A DNA stretch of 64,000 nt from an uncultured Roseburia sp. (GTDB taxonomy: Bacteria > Bacillota > Clostridia > Lachnospirales > Lachnospiraceae), in NCBI GenBank assembly GCA_947564465.1, contig CANOCV010000012.1:1-64000 (forward strand), read 5' to 3'. How positions within the stretch are numbered: position 1 is the stretch's first letter; the number at the start of each line of letters is the position of its first letter. Positions 44,754-53,510 of the stretch are shown here, piece after piece. The translations under genes and the position numbers were made by a program. The notes under the pieces were generated by a model. That model worked only from the letters and a program-made list of their open reading frames with translations, was not told the origin of the DNA and did no database searches.

Positions 44754-46088
44754 TTACACACATTGATGCAAAACATCTATCATATAATTAATTTTTTCAT
44801 CCGTCATACCCGGATATACTCCTACCCAAAAAGAATTGTTCATGATATAATCCGTATTTTTAAGTTCTCCAATAACACGAAATCCTTCCGAACTGTTTCT
44901 CATCTCATTAAAACAAGGATGCTTTATCAAATTACCTGCAAATAACATTCTAGTCTGGATTCCATGTTTTTCTAAGGTATTAATGATTTCAGATCTTTTA
45001 CCCTCTTGCTTGCATGTCAAAATAAAACCGAACCAGCTTGGATCTGAATTTTCACATGCCTCCGGTAGAAAGAACTTATCTGAAAGATCATCCATTCCTT
45101 CCCGCAAACTTTTAAAATTCTTTTTTCTGCTGTTTACAAAATCAGGCAGCTTGTCTAATTGTGCACAGCCTATCGCTGCCTGCATATCTGTCGGCTTAAG
45201 ATTATATCCAAAATGCGAATATACATATTTATGATCATAGCCTGCCGGAAGCTCACCAAACTGTCCGTCAAACCTATGTCCGCATGAGTTATCTACTCCG
45301 GAGGAACAAGTACATTCTCTTCCCCAGTCTCTAAATGACCTTACTATTTTATTTAACAATGGATTATCCGTATAGACGGCGCCGCCCTCGCCCATAGTCA
45401 TATGGTGAGGCGGATAAAAACTCGACGTTCCGATATCGCCCACTGTTCCCGTTAGACATTGCTTTCCGTTTAAAGTATATATTGTACCCAATGCATCACA
45501 GTTATCCTCAACCAGCCACAATCCATGCTTATCACAAAATTCTTTAACCGCCTTCAAATCAAATGGATTGCCCAGCGTGTGGGCTATCATCACGGCCTTT
45601 GTTTTATCTGACAAGGCATTTTCAAGTTCACTGACGTCAATGTTATACTGCGGAATAGTAACGTCCACAAAAACCGGCACCGCGCCATACTGTATGACCG
45701 GCGCCACCGTAGTCGGAAAACCGGCCGCCACCGTAATGACTTCATCCCCTCTTCTAATCTGTCTGTCCCCTAAAAGAGGAGAGGTTAGCGCCATAAACGC
45801 CAAAAGATTGGCTGATGATCCTGAATTTACAACGGAACAGTATTTTATACCAAGGTATTCGCTCAGACGTTTCTCAAATTCAACCGTATATCTGCCGGAT
45901 GTAAGCCAGAACTCTAACGCGCTGTCAACCAGATTCACCATTTCATTTTCGTCAAACATTCTTCCCGCATAAGGAATTTTGTCTCCCGGTTCAAATGCTT
46001 TTTTTTCATCTATAAAATTCCGATAATACAGTTTGACCTGCTCTAAAATCTTCTCTTTTGCCAGATTCTTTTCATCAACACTTTTCAT
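44754..46088 (-). CDS. rfbH: CDP-4-keto-6-deoxyglucose 3-dehydrase (E1, RfbH)
   Basis: This PMP- and [2Fe-2S]-dependent enzyme removes the C3 hydroxyl of CDP-4-keto-6-deoxyglucose, the step that defines 3,6-dideoxyhexoses. The 444-residue protein has the DegT aminotransferase fold, but the PLP lysine is replaced: SFYPPHHMTMGEGG carries a histidine at about residue 229, as in E1 and ColD enzymes. Cysteines 197, 259, 261 and 269 (CTCSSGVDNSC) match the spacing pattern of the E1 iron-sulfur site. The E3-type reductase that normally feeds it electrons is not in the window. The start overlaps the rfbF stop by 14 bases. Confidence 0.94.
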   Translation of the reverse strand: MKSVDEKNLAKEKILEQVKLYYRNFIDEKKAFEPGDKIPYAGRMFDENEMVNLVDSALEFWLTSGRYTVEFEKRLSEYLGIKYCSVVNSGSSANLLAFMALTSPLLGDRQIRRGDEVITVAAGFPTTVAPVIQYGAVPVFVDVTIPQYNIDVSELENALSDKTKAVMIAHTLGNPFDLKAVKEFCDKHGLWLVEDNCDALGTIYTLNGKQCLTGTVGDIGTSSFYPPHHMTMGEGGAVYTDNPLLNKIVRSFRDWGRECTCSSGVDNSCGHRFDGQFGELPAGYDHKYVYSHFGYNLKPTDMQAAIGCAQLDKLPDFVNSRKKNFKSLREGMDDLSDKFFLPEACENSDPSWFGFILTCKQEGKRSEIINTLEKHGIQTRMLFAGNLIKHPCFNEMRNSSEGFRVIGELKNTDYIMNNSFWVGVYPGMTDEKINYMIDVLHQCV

Positions 46089-46893
46089 CGCTTAATCCCT
46101 CCTGCCATATCTTCCACGGAGCGCCTTTCTCCCACAAGCTCTCAAGATGCGCCCTATCACTAATATTGTCCATAGGAGACCAAAATCCTGTATGTCTATA
46201 TGACGCCATCTCCCGCTCCAAAACCATTTTCTCAAATGGTTCTTTCTCCAGCATATCCAAGCCGTCCCCAAGATAATCAAATACGTTTCGTTTCATAACC
46301 ATAAATCCAATATTAACAAACGACTGATTTTTTCTCGCCTTTTCTCGAAAGCTCTCAATGATACCGTCATCCGATATCTTTACAGCGCCGAATCTTCCCT
46401 CCGGCTGTGCTGTCGAGATTGTCACGGTCTTATTCATTTTGTGATGAAAATCCAATAAAGCTTTCAAATCGACATCAGCAACGCCGTCTCCATATGTCAG
46501 AAAAAACTCCTCGTCATCTTTTAGGTATTCTCTGACCTTTAAAACTCTGCCGGCAGTCATTGTATTAAGACCCGTATTTGCAAGAATAACGTCCCAATCT
46601 TCAATTGGTGTATCCGGCAAAACAGAAGAAATCGTATTGTCTTCCAGATGAAATGCAATATCATTATTGCTGATGTTCATATTCATAAAATACTTTTTTA
46701 TTAATTCACCCTTATACCCGCAGCAAACAATAAAACGACGCACTCCAAAAGAAGCATATATTTTCATAATATGCCACAGGATCGGTTTTCCTCCTATCGT
46801 CACCATTGGCTTTGGACGAATAGCGGATTCCTCACTTATTCGCGTACCTTTTCCCCCTGCAAGAATCACTGCAGTCATATTTTTTATATCCAT
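46075..46893 (-). CDS. rfbF: Glucose-1-phosphate cytidylyltransferase
   Basis: This enzyme makes CDP-glucose from CTP and glucose 1-phosphate, the entry to CDP-dideoxyhexoses. The product is about 272 residues with the nucleotide-binding VILAGGKGTRISEES, PKPMVTIGGKPILWHIMKIY and the metal-site aspartate in YGDGVADVDL, all diagnostic of RfbF. I start at the ATG 46891-46893 (MDIKNMTAVILAGG), after GGGCGAGG. It overlaps the end of a second, divergent nucleotidyltransferase gene by ten bases, and rfbH follows. Confidence 0.94.
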   Translation of the reverse strand: MDIKNMTAVILAGGKGTRISEESAIRPKPMVTIGGKPILWHIMKIYASFGVRRFIVCCGYKGELIKKYFMNMNISNNDIAFHLEDNTISSVLPDTPIEDWDVILANTGLNTMTAGRVLKVREYLKDDEEFFLTYGDGVADVDLKALLDFHHKMNKTVTISTAQPEGRFGAVKISDDGIIESFREKARKNQSFVNIGFMVMKRNVFDYLGDGLDMLEKEPFEKMVLEREMASYRHTGFWSPMDNISDRAHLESLWEKGAPWKIWQEGLSDEKC

Positions 46894-47624
46894 GGTGCCT
46901 CGCCCTTTTCCCACATCTGCTCTGATGCCACTTTATCCCTTAAGGTTTCAATTGTATTCCAATAACTTTCATGCTTGTACAAATGAACATCGCTCTCTCT
47001 TTTATCCCTTAAGATATCTTCTATCACGCCATCGCAATTTAACTGAGCAAAAAATCTTTTGTTCGAAGCAAATATGCCTGCGCTTGTCCAAACATCGTTT
47101 TCATGCTTCTTTGAATCACCCAATAAGTTATAAGAAATAGGCATCTTTCTTCCCAGGGGATGTGCAAGCGCAACAGCGAAATCCGTCTTAGACGAAACGA
47201 AATCAAGCATAAACTTATCAAACGGTAAATCTGTAAGGCAATCTCCATAAGTGATCAGAAACGGCTCATCTCCGACATACTTTAAAACTTTTTTAACCCG
47301 CTCTATGGGATACGAGGCTACTCCGGTATCCGCAACAATCACGTTCCAGTCTTCCGAATAGTCCTTTAATAATTCTATGCGATTGGTTTTCGTATTTACG
47401 GCTATGTCCGATTGATATATGTAAAAGTCTCTGAAATACTCCTTAATATTTTCAATCTTATAGCCCCCGCAGATAATAAAATCATTGATTCCGCATAGTG
47501 ACGCATGTTTCATAATATGCCACAGCAATGGTCTTCCACCGATATCTATCATAGGCTTCGGTATATTTTCCTCATTTCCGGTTATGGTACTTCTTTGACC
47601 TCCCGCCAAAATAACTAATTTCAT
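46884..47624 (-). CDS. Sugar nucleotidyltransferase-like protein, divergent RfbF paralogue
   Basis: The 246-residue protein is clearly related to the neighbouring rfbF product (PKPMIDIGGRPLLWHIMKHA, FIICGGYKIENIKEYF, FLITYGDCLTDL). The nucleotide-binding loop is different: LAGGQRSTITGNEE in place of LAGGKGTRISEES, so the GxGTR signature is missing. It is also about 26 residues shorter. It may use another nucleotide or sugar phosphate, or may have a non-catalytic role. The frame is intact and the gene is tightly packed in the operon, which argues against decay. Confidence 0.82.
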   Translation of the reverse strand: MKLVILAGGQRSTITGNEENIPKPMIDIGGRPLLWHIMKHASLCGINDFIICGGYKIENIKEYFRDFYIYQSDIAVNTKTNRIELLKDYSEDWNVIVADTGVASYPIERVKKVLKYVGDEPFLITYGDCLTDLPFDKFMLDFVSSKTDFAVALAHPLGRKMPISYNLLGDSKKHENDVWTSAGIFASNKRFFAQLNCDGVIEDILRDKRESDVHLYKHESYWNTIETLRDKVASEQMWEKGEAPWI

Positions 47625-47648
47625 ATCTGTCCCACTTTCCTTATTTTG

Positions 47649-48557
47649 CTACAGACTGTTTCCCACTGTTTTATAAAACTCTATCGTTTTTCTTATCCCA
47701 TCTTCAAATGGCACTTCCGGGCAAAACCCTGTATCCCTTTTTAAATAATACGTTTCCATGCAGGAGCCTAAGACATTCCTGTTATCCGACATTTCACCTA
47801 TTCCAAGTTCAAGTTCCGGATTAATCATATCCCGTATTTTCGTTATATATTCTCTTAACGGCGCATAGCTGCCGCTGCCAATCCCATAAACCCTGCCTTC
47901 GACATCCTTTTCCCCCAGCAGCCTTAATGCCCTGACAACATCCGTAATATATAAAAAATCCCACATCTGTGTAAGCGAACCAAACCGGGGCCTTCTTCCC
48001 GCCAACAATTCTTTTATGGTATATATAATGATATTGTTATCCTCGCTGCCTTCCCCAAAAACGCTCGAAAGAACTGCCCATATAAACGGCATCTCCATCT
48101 GCCTTGCCAATACATCAAGCATATGACAGCTTGCTGCCTTTGCCGCACCATAGAAATCGAGAGGCGTCTGCTTTTCAGAACAATCTATCGGGTGATCGTA
48201 TAAACGGTATTCTGCAATGCTTCCCACTCCTATAAACTTTCTGCACCCGCACCTTTTTGCCAATTGCATGGCGCTGACTGCAAGAGAAATATTATTAAGC
48301 TGAAGACTCAAATCTTTTTTCTGCCGTGCGTCTACTCCGCCCCACGCAAGGTGATAAAACGCATCATAACCGCTGTGCTTTAAATCTGCCCGTTCGTAAT
48401 CATCAGCCTCCACTATCACAACATGCCCATCCAGGCAGTCACTAAACCTGCTTCCGTTTCTGACGATTGCGGTCACTTCTGCTCCCTGCCGCACTATTTC
48501 CCGCACAAGATGTCTGCCAATAAATCCGTTCGCCCCTGTAATGATTACCCTTTCCAT
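47649..48557 (-). CDS. NAD(P)-dependent sugar epimerase/reductase
   Basis: The 302-residue protein is an extended SDR: ITGANGFIGRHLV at the N-terminus, FYHLAWGG, and the catalytic DFYGAAKAASC with tyrosine and lysine. It resembles reductases such as CDP-abequose or CDP-paratose synthase that finish 3,6-dideoxyhexose pathways by reducing the C4 ketone. Its position beside rfbF, rfbG and rfbH fits that step. The stereochemistry, and so the final sugar (abequose, paratose or another), cannot be read from sequence. It overlaps the radical SAM gene by 13 bases. Confidence 0.85.
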   Translation of the reverse strand: MERVIITGANGFIGRHLVREIVRQGAEVTAIVRNGSRFSDCLDGHVVIVEADDYERADLKHSGYDAFYHLAWGGVDARQKKDLSLQLNNISLAVSAMQLAKRCGCRKFIGVGSIAEYRLYDHPIDCSEKQTPLDFYGAAKAASCHMLDVLARQMEMPFIWAVLSSVFGEGSEDNNIIIYTIKELLAGRRPRFGSLTQMWDFLYITDVVRALRLLGEKDVEGRVYGIGSGSYAPLREYITKIRDMINPELELGIGEMSDNRNVLGSCMETYYLKRDTGFCPEVPFEDGIRKTIEFYKTVGNSL

Positions 48558-49675
48558 GTCTTTTCGCCCTCAACACACCAATCCGACCGGTCTGCATCCA
48601 GACAGTGTCCCTCCCATGGAATTGGCTCCTTATCTATTGCACAATATCTGCAGGCATCCACCGGCCTGTTGAGCAATTCTCTCAGCATTCCCTTTTCCAA
48701 CTGAGGACTATAAAGATCAATACCGCAGCGTATATCCAAGCTCTCATGAAAATATTCATTAAAGTATTTTACTAATAATGGAAATGCACACGGTGACACC
48801 TTTCCTTCATACAAGAAATGGCATTCCTTAAAATCACAGCATGCATATGCCCTGCTGATATCCGAATCTCCCTTGAGATTCATATATTTTAAAAATTCAT
48901 CTGTCGAAACGGTTGAAACTCTGTACTTTAAGTTTTCTGCTTCCAAAATCTCAACCACCTTGTCCCGATCCACTTCCGGATAATAAGAAATGTCAATGGT
49001 TACATCATTTGCTCTTATCGTCTGAAAAATATCCTTGCTCACTTTATGTAACAGCATTCCGTTCGACACAACATGAATCATCGACTGTGGAAATATCTCT
49101 CTTGTCTTCGCCACGAATTTTCCCAACTCCGGATTCAAAAAAGGCTCTCCACCCATAATACGAATCGTATATATATTATCCACCAGCTCCTTAAGCCTTA
49201 ACATGTCCTTTTCCCAGGAATGAAAATCCGTATTCTTCTTCCTTGAAACAATATTGGAAAAATGCGCACAACCCTTACAGTTCAGATTACAGTTGTCAGT
49301 AACATGAAATTCCAGGTAGTCGATCGAATTCGCATAATCTTCTCTGTCCAAAAACAGCTTTTCGTAATCAAACAGATGAAAATGATGAATATATTTCAGA
49401 TATGGATGCAAAAATCTAATCTTTACTTCCCTCTCTTTAGCATCTGCCGCCCTTTTTACCAGATCTTCATATAAAAAATAGTCTTCTTTATCCGACGCAA
49501 TTACAAGAAACTCCATATCAGACATCATTACAATCTCATGAATCTTCTCCGTATCCCTGCATTCCCCATCAACCAAAACCCTCTGCTCTATCTTATAATC
49601 ACTTTCAAAATATTCCAGCGCACGAACGAGCAGATCTAACATATTTTCTGTCCCGACTACTCCGATTTTTTTCAT
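48545..49675 (-). CDS. Radical SAM protein with N-terminal Rossmann-like domain
   Basis: The product is about 376 residues. The N-terminal 95 residues form a divergent version of the island's Rossmann-like module (IGVVGTENM, LVIASDKEDYFLYEDL). The radical SAM domain has DNCNLNCKGCAHFSN, the CxxxCxxC that holds the catalytic 4Fe-4S cluster, and RIMGGEPFLNPELG. More cysteines near the C-terminus (ACCDFKEC, SPCAFP, DACRYC) may hold an auxiliary cluster. The reaction is unknown; sugar epimerisation, dehydration or other C-H chemistry is possible. I start at MKKIGVVGT (ATG 49673-49675) after AGAGGAAT. Confidence 0.86.
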   Translation of the reverse strand: MKKIGVVGTENMLDLLVRALEYFESDYKIEQRVLVDGECRDTEKIHEIVMMSDMEFLVIASDKEDYFLYEDLVKRAADAKEREVKIRFLHPYLKYIHHFHLFDYEKLFLDREDYANSIDYLEFHVTDNCNLNCKGCAHFSNIVSRKKNTDFHSWEKDMLRLKELVDNIYTIRIMGGEPFLNPELGKFVAKTREIFPQSMIHVVSNGMLLHKVSKDIFQTIRANDVTIDISYYPEVDRDKVVEILEAENLKYRVSTVSTDEFLKYMNLKGDSDISRAYACCDFKECHFLYEGKVSPCAFPLLVKYFNEYFHESLDIRCGIDLYSPQLEKGMLRELLNRPVDACRYCAIDKEPIPWEGHCLDADRSDWCVEGEKTWKG

Positions 49676-49715
49676 ATTCCTCTCCATTCCTTTCAAATAT
49701 GTGAGATATTTTGGT

Positions 49716-50951
49716 CTAATAAATGCCTAATCCCCAAATGTAATCCTCTAATACTTTCAATCCCTCTTCATCCATCTTTTGGGCGCAATCGTTACACCTG
49801 TTTTTTGAAGCGATGACATAGTAATCTTCTTTGGATAACGGTATCCTATTCTGCAGTATGTCCTCATCCAAAATAAACTCTCTAAATTCAAACCCGGGCA
49901 GAAGCGCTGTAAAGATTTCCCTTGTCTTTACGCCCAAAGCCTCCGCATCCTCCGCTGCAGTCACAATAAAATACTTCTTCTGACGGCCACCAAATAATGT
50001 TCTTAAATACTGAATTCGTATCAGTATTTCTATCCGGTTATAGTCATTCGCCTGAAATCCTCTGCGAAATAGCTCGTCCCTATATTCTGCTTCAATGTCA
50101 TCAAGTTTTCCGTCTATTTCCTTTAACATGATGCTCTTTAAGGCAGCGCTTTTTTGTGCAGCGCCTCGCATATTGTTCATTTTAAGCTCAAAAGCATCAC
50201 ACTCCTCCTTAGGGCAATACTTTCTCAAAAGCGGAACGGACACTAAAACCGCGTCAAATACAGCAGCATAGTTTGCCGTTGCCTGTACTGTCATTTCTCC
50301 CTTTGCATATACCCGGTGATTATATAATGCATCCTTCAGTACAGCCATCTTTCCCAACTCATTTAGCTTCATGTGCCAGTATGTATCGCCCTGCAGCGAC
50401 TCAAACAAATCAAAGAAACTGCGATCTAATTTCTTCAGATAACTGTTTCGAATCAACATTGCCCCTGTTGTAAACTTCACATTAATATTTCTGGACATAT
50501 AATTTCTGATAAATTCGTATTGATCAAAAAGAATGTCTTTCTCCTGTAATGGAAAAAGATAATCCTGCTCTTTCCCGTATTTATCTACAATTTTTGCATT
50601 GCAAGAAACCGCCGCTATGTCCGCGTCACGCTCAATGGCTTCCACTTCCTTTTCAAGCAGCCGTTCCTCCCAGAAATCATCATCAAACGTCCACAAAAAG
50701 TATTCCGTCTCACACGCATCAAAAATCCGTGAGATAAACTCCGTCTTATAAACATTATTCTGCTCTTCTTTTATATAGCGAATTCTTTTGTCATCATATT
50801 TGGCGATGATATCAGAAATATCAATCGTAGATCCGTTGTCCCAGATAATCAGCTGAAAATCCAAAAAAGTCTGATTCAGTATACTTCTCAAAGCTTCTTC
50901 TAAAAACTCTCTACGATTATATGTGGTTAAAATAACTGTTACTTTACACAT
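49716..50951 (-). CDS. GT2 family glycosyltransferase
   Basis: The product is about 411 residues. The GT2 domain has VTVILTTYNRREFLEEALRS, LIIWDNGSTIDI and the metal-site sequence LWTFDDDFWEE. The C-terminal part, from about residue 320 (YFIVTAAEDAEALG and YYVIASKNRCNDC), has the strand pattern of the Rossmann-like module without the glycine motif, so I only suggest a relation. I start at MCKVTVILTT (ATG 50949-50951); the start overlaps the acetyltransferase stop by eight bases. No membrane segment. Confidence 0.87.
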   Translation of the reverse strand: MCKVTVILTTYNRREFLEEALRSILNQTFLDFQLIIWDNGSTIDISDIIAKYDDKRIRYIKEEQNNVYKTEFISRIFDACETEYFLWTFDDDFWEERLLEKEVEAIERDADIAAVSCNAKIVDKYGKEQDYLFPLQEKDILFDQYEFIRNYMSRNINVKFTTGAMLIRNSYLKKLDRSFFDLFESLQGDTYWHMKLNELGKMAVLKDALYNHRVYAKGEMTVQATANYAAVFDAVLVSVPLLRKYCPKEECDAFELKMNNMRGAAQKSAALKSIMLKEIDGKLDDIEAEYRDELFRRGFQANDYNRIEILIRIQYLRTLFGGRQKKYFIVTAAEDAEALGVKTREIFTALLPGFEFREFILDEDILQNRIPLSKEDYYVIASKNRCNDCAQKMDEEGLKVLEDYIWGLGIY

Positions 50952-51501
50952 GAACCTGTTCTCCATTCTCAAATTCGTCCTGCAGCAACGAAAGCAAATA
51001 GGAATCCCACCACTTTCCACCGTAGAAATACTGCTTTCTTAATCTTCCGTCTTCATGAAAACCCAACTGCTTATATAAACGATATTTCTTTTCATCAAAC
51101 TCATAAATCTCTGTCCAAATTTTATTTAAATTTAGTTCTCCAAATCCGTACTGAAACAGCAGTCTGCAGCTTTCTTCCGCAATCCCTTCAGCATCAATAT
51201 ACACCTCATCTTTTCCGATATATAAAGATAAATCGGAATGGCGGTGTACCCAATTGATATAGCACAATCCACAGCAACCCAGTAGCTCATCATTCTCTAT
51301 CGAGCGAATGGCAAACATAATGGTGTTTTTATCGCCGTTTACAACCTTTTCATACCATGTCTTTTGCATCTGCGAACTGATCTCCCGGTATTCTCTAAAA
51401 TACTTCCGATAATCCGGCAGGTTCCTCCAATACCGCAGGCTCTCCAAATCCTTTTCTTCAATTGATGATAGATATACTTTTTTTCCTTTAATCACTTTCA
51501 A
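50944..51501 (-). CDS. GNAT acetyltransferase (PseH-like)
   Basis: The 185-residue protein is a GNAT-fold acetyltransferase: EEKDLESLRYWRN at the N-terminus, GCCGLCYINWVHRHSDLSLY and LNKIWTEIYEFDEKKYRLYKQLGF, which is typical of RimJ/RimL-like enzymes and of PseH. PseH uses acetyl-CoA to acetylate the C4 amino group of UDP-sugar intermediates in pseudaminic acid synthesis. Its overlap with the NeuB-family gene (14 bases) and nearness to a pseB-like gene support that role. Another amino sugar could be the substrate. Confidence 0.85.
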   Translation of the reverse strand: MKVIKGKKVYLSSIEEKDLESLRYWRNLPDYRKYFREYREISSQMQKTWYEKVVNGDKNTIMFAIRSIENDELLGCCGLCYINWVHRHSDLSLYIGKDEVYIDAEGIAEESCRLLFQYGFGELNLNKIWTEIYEFDEKKYRLYKQLGFHEDGRLRKQYFYGGKWWDSYLLSLLQDEFENGEQVHV

Positions 51502-52555
51502 TCATCTCCCACGTCAAACATTGATCTTCCTTCACATCCCGGCTCAATCTGCATCCTATAATTTTCTCTATTTCATAAGGATATACGCATCCGTTTTTTA
51601 GCGGCCTCAACGGAAACACATCTTCTCTTGTCAGCACAGTGCCTTTTGGCAGATTGCGCACTGCATATACAGCCCTTTGCTGCACAATAACGGATTCTTT
51701 TTCATTCTCTTCAACTTTTTTTACCCCGTCTCCGAGCGCAGCATACAATTCTGTGGCAGCATCTACCATTTCTCTCCAGGTAATCGGATTCATCGCAAAT
51801 TTATGATCCGGTCCTGACCGGCTGTTATCATCCGTAAAATGCTTTTCAAATACTCTTGCGCCTAACGCGAGGGCGCCCAATACGGTCGTATGTCCATATG
51901 TATGATCGGATAAACCCAAAATGCTATCGGGAAATCTTTCCGCATATGTTTTCAACACATTTAAATTAATATAAGAAAAATTGGAGGATTGTGCCGTATA
52001 ATTTGTATTACACTGCATGAGCACAATCTCTTTCGTATATTGACCCAACACTTCCATCGCGCGTTCTACATCCTGTAAGGAAGATGCCCCTGTTGCCAGT
52101 AAAATCGGCTTTTTTTTCTTTCCGAAATAATGCAAAATCTCTGTCCATGTTATATCCCCGGAACCGATTTTGTATGCATTGACATAATTGTCCACCATAT
52201 CAATTGATTGAAAATCATAAGGGCTTGTCATGTATTCGATTCCTACTTCGTCGCACTTTTCTTTCAGCTTACAGGTCCAATCCTCATCAATACTGGCATC
52301 CTCGTATACTTCATATACCGACTTTTTCCACGCGGCCTGATGCGACATCTGCGGCATATCATCAAACCCTTTTTTGCTCACAATGGTTCTTGCTTTAAAA
52401 TTTTGGAATTTTGCCGCATTCGCTCCCGCTTCCTTTGCCAACTCAATCAATTCATAGGCACGCTGTAAATCACCATCATGATTCGCCGCAATGTCCGCAA
52501 TAAAATAAGGCTTGCCATCGGCTGAGATAATATCATTTCCAATTTTGATTTCCAA
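51488..52555 (-). CDS. NeuB-family nonulosonic acid synthase
   Basis: This enzyme condenses phosphoenolpyruvate with a six-carbon amino sugar to give a nine-carbon nonulosonic acid. The 355-residue protein has the barrel sequence YFIADIAANHDGDLQRAYEL, YKIGSGDITWTEIL, LSDHTYGH and EKHFTDDNSRSGPDHKFAM, all typical of NeuB, PseI and LegI. A C-terminal SAF (antifreeze-like) domain (about 290-355) is present. Which acid is made cannot be told: sialic, pseudaminic and legionaminic acid synthases all look like this. The pseB-like and PseH-like neighbours favour a pseudaminic or legionaminic type product. Confidence 0.92.
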   Translation of the reverse strand: MEIKIGNDIISADGKPYFIADIAANHDGDLQRAYELIELAKEAGANAAKFQNFKARTIVSKKGFDDMPQMSHQAAWKKSVYEVYEDASIDEDWTCKLKEKCDEVGIEYMTSPYDFQSIDMVDNYVNAYKIGSGDITWTEILHYFGKKKKPILLATGASSLQDVERAMEVLGQYTKEIVLMQCNTNYTAQSSNFSYINLNVLKTYAERFPDSILGLSDHTYGHTTVLGALALGARVFEKHFTDDNSRSGPDHKFAMNPITWREMVDAATELYAALGDGVKKVEENEKESVIVQQRAVYAVRNLPKGTVLTREDVFPLRPLKNGCVYPYEIEKIIGCRLSRDVKEDQCLTWEMIESD

Positions 52556-52557
52556 TT

Positions 52558-53454
52558 TTATACCTCCGACTTCTCCATATATAGTCTATGAAATTCCACA
52601 ATGCTTTCTTTCGGTGTTCGGATGTCTATTCCAAGAGCCTTACTTATTTTTTCATTTGACATTCCCATATTCTTTGGACGTTTCGCCTTAAAATTCATTC
52701 TCTGACTGGAAGCCTGATTTATAATTCCATTCACATAACCAAACTCTTTTTTTACTTCCATCCCGAAATCGTATTTCGAGATAGAGCCTGTTCCGCAGGC
52801 ATGATATAAGCCAGATAAATTCTGCTTAATGCATTGCGATATAACCTCTGCTAAATCGGTAACCAAGATCGGCGAAAAAAATATGTCGTCAAACATAAAA
52901 AGCTCTTTTTCTTCTCTTAATGAATCCACAATCCACTCTCCGAAACTCTTTTTATCCTGCAAATTAATACCATAAATATTTGTTCTCAATACTAAACCGT
53001 CCGGACAATGAGATACTGCTAATTCTCCTTCGTACTTGCTTTTTGCGTAAACATTCAAGGGTCTTGCCGTATCTTCCTCCGTATACATTCCTTTTTTTTC
53101 GCCGTCAAAGACAGAATCTGAAGAAATATAAATCATTTTTATTTTCTTTTCGGTACAAATTTGCGCAAGCATCTCTGTAAGCTCCGTATTAACACGATAT
53201 GTATTTTCCGGTTCCGCTTCACATTGCTCAACGTTTATCATCGCTGCCGTATGTATCAACACATGCGGCCTGGCCTGTTCTATACTGTGTAACAATGCCT
53301 GTTTGTCACATAAATCAAACACGGCATACGCTATGCCGTGCATATCAATTTTTATCAAATCCGCACCCGTAACAACAAAATCCTTCTGTAAGCTTTTTGC
53401 AATGCTGCTCCCCAACATGCCTGCTATTCCGGTTATATAAACTTTTTTCTCCAT
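52558..53454 (-). CDS. RmlD-like dTDP-4-dehydrorhamnose reductase family protein
   Basis: The 298-residue SDR protein has ITGIAGMLGSSIAKSL, LIHTAAMINVEQCE, YISSDSVFDG and the catalytic NVYAKSKYEGE, a pattern close to RmlD. RmlD reduces dTDP-4-keto-rhamnose, but no rmlA, rmlB or rmlC is in the window, and its position between the NeuB-family and aminotransferase genes suggests it reduces an intermediate of the nonulosonate or another nucleotide sugar instead. It ends two bases before the NeuB-family gene. Confidence 0.85.
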   Translation of the reverse strand: MEKKVYITGIAGMLGSSIAKSLQKDFVVTGADLIKIDMHGIAYAVFDLCDKQALLHSIEQARPHVLIHTAAMINVEQCEAEPENTYRVNTELTEMLAQICTEKKIKMIYISSDSVFDGEKKGMYTEEDTARPLNVYAKSKYEGELAVSHCPDGLVLRTNIYGINLQDKKSFGEWIVDSLREEKELFMFDDIFFSPILVTDLAEVISQCIKQNLSGLYHACGTGSISKYDFGMEVKKEFGYVNGIINQASSQRMNFKAKRPKNMGMSNEKISKALGIDIRTPKESIVEFHRLYMEKSEV

Positions 53455-53510
53455 TCTTCATCTTCCTATCATCTTACCGCAAATAATATCCGATTTTCAC
53501 TGCCAATGCT

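Noticed and set aside
47649..48557. Naming the final sugar (abequose, paratose, tyvelose or ascarylose)
   Set aside because: The reductase could give either configuration at C4, and no 2-epimerase or 5-epimerase is recognised. Sequence alone does not settle the product.
52558..53454. Calling this gene rmlD and inferring dTDP-rhamnose synthesis
   Set aside because: No rmlA, rmlB or rmlC is visible and the gene is embedded in the nonulosonate-like set, so only the family name is justified.
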